64,000 bases of DNA from NCBI GenBank assembly GCA_949289265.1, contig CASENE010000108.1:1-64000 (forward strand), given 5' to 3'. The DNA comes from an uncultured Bacteroides sp. Lineage in GTDB: Bacteria; Bacteroidota; Bacteroidia; Bacteroidales; Bacteroidaceae. The notes below the pieces were generated by a model. The model was given only the letters and a program-made list of their open reading frames with translations, had not been told where the DNA came from and did not search any database. Within the stretch, counting starts at the first letter, position 1. Each line of letters opens with the position of its first letter. This document shows positions 60,705 through 64,000 of this stretch, piece after piece. Both the position numbers and the translations under genes were made by a program.

Positions 60705-61181
60705 ATGCCAGTTATTTTTCAACCCCAACAGTCGTCCATCGCCAACAAGGCCGGTAAGAAACTCTATTTCCCGCGCGTCATCCTGACGGGCAACGTCGGC
60801 ACCGACGTGGTGGCCGCCGAGATAGCCGAACTCTCGTCGCTGACCACGGGCGACGTGAAGAACGTCATCGACAACCTGGTCAGCGTGGTCAAACGCCACC
60901 TGCAAGCCTCGGAAAGCGTCACGCTGGACGGCTTCGGCACGTTCCGCTACACGCTGAAGACCCTGAGCGGCGGCGTGGAGAACGAGACCGACGTCAACGC
61001 CAACCAGGCCCAGCTGATGGTGCGCTTCCAGCCCTCCAGCACGCGCAAGACGGACGGCACCGTAGCCACCCGCTCGCTGGTGAGCGGCGCCAAGTGCGTG
61101 CGCTTCGACCTGCTGCCCAAGGAGGATGAGGAAGGCACGCCCGGCGGCCAGGGCGGCAGCGGCGAAACGCCTCTGGGATAA
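60705..61181 (+). CDS. HU-like (HU-HIG) DNA-binding protein
   Basis: 158 aa. Core features of the Bacteroidetes HU-HIG family: FQPQQSSIANKAGKKLYFPRVI (start), LTTGDVKNVIDNLVSVVKRHLQ (helix), ESVTLDGFGTFRYTLKT, and QLMVRFQPSSTRKTDG near the DNA-binding arm. The C-terminus is Gly/Glu-rich and disordered. Followed by a family B repeat and then the smalltalk gene; this pair is a common Bacteroides cassette, usually with an N-acetylmuramoyl-L-alanine amidase that is absent here. Confidence 0.88.
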   Translation: MPVIFQPQQSSIANKAGKKLYFPRVILTGNVGTDVVAAEIAELSSLTTGDVKNVIDNLVSVVKRHLQASESVTLDGFGTFRYTLKTLSGGVENETDVNANQAQLMVRFQPSSTRKTDGTVATRSLVSGAKCVRFDLLPKEDEEGTPGGQGGSGETPLG

Positions 61182-61194
61182 CCACATGCCCGCC

Positions 61195-61420
61195 CTCGAT
61201 AACGGGGAACCGGAAGGGGTGGTAACTTAATTCTCCTCCTCCGGGGAGGAGGAGTACCCGAAGGGGGAGGTGGTAGCGAAGTATAGTCTGTTTACTATAT
61301 TTTTAACCTACCACCCCGCCCGTTGGGCACCCACCCCCTCCGGCTCCCCCGTTATCGGGGGAGAGCAACCTCCGGGGAGGAGGGGAAATGGATACCAACA
61401 TCTATTTTGACAGACCTACG
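61195..61420. repeat. Intergenic repeat, family B with the hairpin module in the right arm
   Basis: Left arm GGTAACTTAATTCTCCTCC..GGTGGTAGCGAAGTATAG; right arm CTACCACCCCGCCCGTTGGG, then CACCCCCTCCGGCTCCCCCG, TTATCGGGGGAGAGCAACC, GGGGAAATGGATACC. Here the CTCCCCC/GGGGGAG module lies in the right arm, the mirror of 43900 and 48500. Confidence 0.85.
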
Positions 61421-61525
61421 AATGGATAGCCCTTCCGCCCTCCGGCGCGCCCCGCCCCCATCCAACGTATCAACAACACCAAACAACACCAAACAACACA
61501 AAACAACACACCAAACACACAGCAC

Positions 61526-61651
61526 ATGAACACAAACACGAACACGAACGCGGGGCGCAAGGCCCTGTGGGACAAAATCCTGAAAGTAGTCATCGCCCTC
61601 CTCTCGGCCATCGCCGGGGCGCTGGGGGCCAACGCGATGCAGAGTTTGTAG
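61526..61651 (+). CDS. Smalltalk protein
   Basis: 41 residues: a polar Asn/Thr-rich start (MNTNTNTNAGRK), WDKILKVVIALLSAIAGALG as one hydrophobic helix (20 residues), and ANAMQSL. The W-x-x-I-L-K hydrophobic pattern, size and position after an HU-like gene match the Bacteroidetes smalltalk proteins, whose function is unknown. The leader before it is a simple ACACCAAACAACACAAAACA repeat. No amidase gene follows. Confidence 0.8.
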   Translation: MNTNTNTNAGRKALWDKILKVVIALLSAIAGALGANAMQSL

Positions 61652-61930
61652 TCTTTTTGGGAGGGAGTTAGAGGGAGTTTTATTGGGAGGGAGTTAAAGG
61701 GAGTTAGAAGGAGTTATCGCTTCGCTCAAGGAGTTAAAGGCCGATAGTTGGCCAACGGAAAGGCAACGGTATTGTCCTCTAACTCCCTATAACTCCTTCT
61801 AACTCCTTCTAACTCCCTCTTGATGGTATCGGCCTCTAACTCCCTATAACTCCCTCTTGATGGTATCGGCCTCTAACTCCCTGAGCGAAGCGATAACTCC
61901 CTATAACTCCTTCTAACTCCCTCTACGACA
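61650..61930. repeat. Intergenic repeat, family C, expanded array
   Basis: The largest family C copy: several GGAGTTAGAAGGAGTTATCG and GGAGTTAAAGGCCGATAG units on the left, GGCCAACGGAAAGGCAACGG in the middle, and multiple AACTCCCTATAACTCCTTC units plus two TTGATGGTATCGGCCTC copies and CCCTGAGCGAAGCGATAACTC on the right, complementary to the left. Confidence 0.85.
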
Positions 61931-61943
61931 AAGAGCACAAAAA

Positions 61944-61995
61944 ACAGGAAGAACCTGCGGCTTTCGGGGCCGGGTTCTTCCTGTCGGGTTTTGAG
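61944..61995. terminator. Hairpin between the family C array and the TPR gene
   Basis: GACAGGAAGAACC-type arms: ACAGGAAGAACCTGCGG and CGGGTTCTTCCTGTC with a GC-rich loop, no long T run on the + strand; on the minus strand it follows the TPR gene by about 75 bp. Confidence 0.6.
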
Positions 61996-62069
61996 ATGAT
62001 ATGAAATTTGACTTTTCGCGCGCCGCCGTCAATGCGTGCGGCGCGGCTTTTTCGAGAATGGTGGCTGGC

Positions 62070-63527
62070 TTAGTGTCCTTCCGCCTCGATACCCTTCAGG
62101 GCCGTCTTGGCCAGTTCGTCGTTGGGGTCGAGGGCCAGAATCTTGTTCCAGTATTCCTTGGACATCTCGTAGTCGGGCTGCAACATGTAGTAGTAGCCCA
62201 GGTACTTGTAGCACGTGATGATGATGCGGTTGTAGCGCGGGTCGTTCTTGGCCAAGAGCAGCTCTACCACCTTTTCATAGCAGGGCTTTGCCAGTCCCTG
62301 CGTAGTCTCGGGGTCCATGGCCGAGCGGGTGTGTCCGCGGTAGTAGTAGCCGGTGTAGCTGTCCGGAGCCTTCTCGCACACCTCGGCAAACAGCGTGTCG
62401 GCCATCTGCAGGGCGTTCTGGCGCATTTCGGGCGTCACCTTGACGGTGTCGGTCGACGTGCCTTCGTCGTAGTAGAGGCTGGCCAGCTGGAAGGTGTTCT
62501 CCAGCGTCTTCTGGTCGGCGGGCAGGGCGTTGACGTAACGCTCGTAGGCCTCGATGCCCTTCTGGTAGTCGTGGTTGCCGATGTAGGCGTCAGACACCTG
62601 CTTGAGCAGCTCGACGGCCGTGGTGTCCAGCTCGTAGGCCTTCTCGTACTGAGCGATGGCTCCCATGTAGTCTTCCTTGGCGCTGAGCAGGGCTCCGTAG
62701 TAGCGGTAGTCCAGGCCGGAATACTTGACGTCCTTCAGCTGGTTGAAGAACTTGTCGGCGATGGCCAGGGCCTCGTCATAGCGCTTCAGGTCGATGTAGT
62801 TGTAGAGCGCCAGGCGGTTGAAGCCCGTGTGCTCGGGGTTCTGCTGCAGGCCCTTGTGGGCAATTTCCAGCGAAGCCTCGAAGTCGTGGTTCATGAAGAG
62901 GGCGAAGGCATAGCTCAGGATGTCGCTCTCGGTGGCGATGTCGGTGTGGATGAAGCTGGCGTAGGCCTTCACCGCGTCATCAAAGCGGTTGTTGGCATAG
63001 TAGACCTCGGCCAGGGCCTTGTCGGCCTCCTTGTTGTCCGGAGCCACCTGCTTGAGCTGCATCAGCTTGTCGATGGCCATGGTGGGGCTGGCGGACTTGT
63101 AGGCGCGGGCATACTTCAGGTAGGCCTCGTAGCAGTTGGGGTCGAAATAGATGGCCTGTTCGTAGAGCTGGCAAGCCGTGCCCACGTCTTTCTTGGCCAG
63201 GGCGATGTCGCCCTCCATCAGAGAGATGCGGGGGTCTTTCTTGTCGGCCTTCTTGGCCTTCTCGATGATTTCGGCCAGCTGCTCGCTGTCCAGTTGTTTG
63301 GCGTCGATGTATGCCTGCGCCAGGGCCAGCATGAGGTCGACGTTCTTCTTATTCTTTCCCTTCATCAGGTCTTCGGCCATGTCCCAAGCCTGTTCGGGAT
63401 TCGACTTAATCAGTTCTTTCACCTGAGCCACGCCGGCTTTCCATTCCGATTCCGGCGTCTGCGCGGACACCATGCCTGCGAAAAGCAGCCCTACGCATCC
63501 TAATACAATTCTACTCTTAATCTTCAT
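62070..63527 (-). CDS. Tetratricopeptide-repeat protein, exported
   Basis: 485 aa with a signal peptide (MKIKSRIVLGCVGLLFAGMVSAQ). The rest is a series of about ten TPR-like helical pairs (for example CQLYEQAIYFDPNCYEAYLKYA, AIAQYEKAYELDTTAVELLKQVS, in part, and SKEYWNKILALDPNDELAKTAL). It lies 71 bp after a PstS-like gene on the same strand. In Bacteroides this PstS-TPR pair is commonly attached to a TonB/ExbBD group, which would be beyond the window end. Role: probably a periplasmic scaffold; not known. Confidence 0.88.
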   Translation of the reverse strand: MKIKSRIVLGCVGLLFAGMVSAQTPESEWKAGVAQVKELIKSNPEQAWDMAEDLMKGKNKKNVDLMLALAQAYIDAKQLDSEQLAEIIEKAKKADKKDPRISLMEGDIALAKKDVGTACQLYEQAIYFDPNCYEAYLKYARAYKSASPTMAIDKLMQLKQVAPDNKEADKALAEVYYANNRFDDAVKAYASFIHTDIATESDILSYAFALFMNHDFEASLEIAHKGLQQNPEHTGFNRLALYNYIDLKRYDEALAIADKFFNQLKDVKYSGLDYRYYGALLSAKEDYMGAIAQYEKAYELDTTAVELLKQVSDAYIGNHDYQKGIEAYERYVNALPADQKTLENTFQLASLYYDEGTSTDTVKVTPEMRQNALQMADTLFAEVCEKAPDSYTGYYYRGHTRSAMDPETTQGLAKPCYEKVVELLLAKNDPRYNRIIITCYKYLGYYYMLQPDYEMSKEYWNKILALDPNDELAKTALKGIEAEGH

Positions 63528-63554
63528 ACTCTTTTTCTATCTTATAAAAAAACA

Positions 63555-63595
63555 CTATATAGTTCGTTGTTGTTGTTGTCGTTGTTGTTGCCGCT
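63555..63595 (-). repeat. CAA-rich microsatellite leader before the TPR gene
   Basis: On the minus strand GGCAACAACAACGACAACAA and CAACAACGAAC; about ten CAA/CGA triplets in the gap between the PstS-like and TPR genes. Confidence 0.6.
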
Positions 63596-63598
63596 CCC

Positions 63599-64000
63599 CT
63601 ACTCGTCCTTCACGTTCACGATGCGCACCGCCTGCGTGGCCGGCAGGAGGCCGGACTTCTGGATGATGAGCTGTCCGCGATAGGAGGTGAGGAAGCCGGA
63701 GAATCCCCAGCAGAGGCCGTTGCGCGGGTCGTTGACCAGGGCGTAGATGTCGCGCGCCAGCGGGTAGTCGCCATAATAGAGGTAAGCCTGGTAGGGCTTG
63801 AAGCTGTTCTCGAGGGTGGGACGTGCGGAGTGGCTGACCGACATCACACGGACTTCCTTGTTGAACGTGAGTCCTGTGCTGTCATTGCGGTCGCTCAGCC
63901 AGTTCACACCGATGATGCCCATGGCTCCCGGGGTCTTCGAGACGAAGCTGATGACCTCCTTGTTGGTCTTGAGGGCGCTGACGTTTCCGGCCAGGGCCTT
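63599..64000 (-). CDS. PstS-like phosphate-binding protein, C-terminal part (cut by window end)
   Basis: 134 residues, open to the window edge. ALKTNKEVISFVSKTPGAMGIIGVNWLSD, SFKPYQAYLYYGDYPLARDIYALVNDPRNG and GFSGFLTSYRGQLIIQKSGLLPATQAVRIV (each in part diagnostic) match the C-terminal lobe of PstS-type substrate-binding proteins (the SV..PGAIGY-like and YPL.R..Y motifs). Whether it serves phosphate uptake or, as in many Bacteroides, belongs to a TonB-ExbBD cluster cannot be decided because upstream genes are missing. Confidence 0.8.
   Translation of the reverse strand, partial: KALAGNVSALKTNKEVISFVSKTPGAMGIIGVNWLSDRNDSTGLTFNKEVRVMSVSHSARPTLENSFKPYQAYLYYGDYPLARDIYALVNDPRNGLCWGFSGFLTSYRGQLIIQKSGLLPATQAVRIVNVKDE

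Overview
The window is chromosomal DNA of a high-GC member of the Bacteroidales, most likely Bacteroidaceae. The evidence is the gene set (FrdCAB/SdhCAB, acpP-fabF-rnc, GH3-fold acyl-adenylase, DUF2851, WbqC, DUF3108, DUF4373, HU-like plus smalltalk protein), the short lipoprotein signals, and the repeated promoter signature TTTG/TTG, about 20 nt, TAnnTTTG. Coding DNA is strongly GC-biased, so most genes carry long but meaningless open frames on the opposite strand. No rRNA gene and no complete tRNA gene is present.

Layout. Positions 1-800 look like the AT-rich end of an integrated island: the truncated 3' end of a DUF4143-type ATPase gene, then the 3' half of a tRNA-Met(CAU) with its terminator, i.e. 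a probable att scar, and a second degenerate copy about 150 bp on. From about 1 kb the sequence is core-like: S41 protease and PAP2 phosphatase; fumarate reductase operon (4.4-7.9 kb); a candidate short RNA (8.16 kb); dusB, DUF2059, U32 protease; purN divergent from acpP-fabF-rnc; a mixed-type phosphofructokinase; GH3-fold adenylase, EamA exporter, orphan double-sensor histidine kinase, Rpn-type nuclease, cysS and a thioesterase; two envelope proteins; an RND efflux operon (27.6-34.0 kb); an LpxA paralogue; a DUF2851 / NahK-like kinase / CBM9-like run; dapB and tandem S26 signal peptidases (the second lacking both catalytic residues) with WbqC; GH3 and GH5 glycosidases; queH, classical pfkA, Hsp20; a candidate 6S RNA (52.08-52.30 kb); M16 peptidase, PfkB kinase, DEAD-box helicase, a Cys-phosphatase-like lipoprotein without the P-loop arginine; a DUF4373/HU-like/smalltalk cassette; a TPR protein and a PstS-like protein cut by the window end.

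The most unusual global feature is the intergenic DNA. At least six families of interspersed, mostly self-complementary repeats fill nearly every large gap: a 22-bp tandem unit (family A, 11 loci), a roughly 160-bp two-arm palindrome (B), GGAGTTA-type arrays (C), TTAGGG/TTAGTG-type arrays (D), GTTAACAAG-type arrays (E), and GCGGATTACGCGGATT-type inverted repeats (F). Some overlap stop codons and form the C-termini of real proteins. I found no CRISPR array, prophage structural genes or restriction system.
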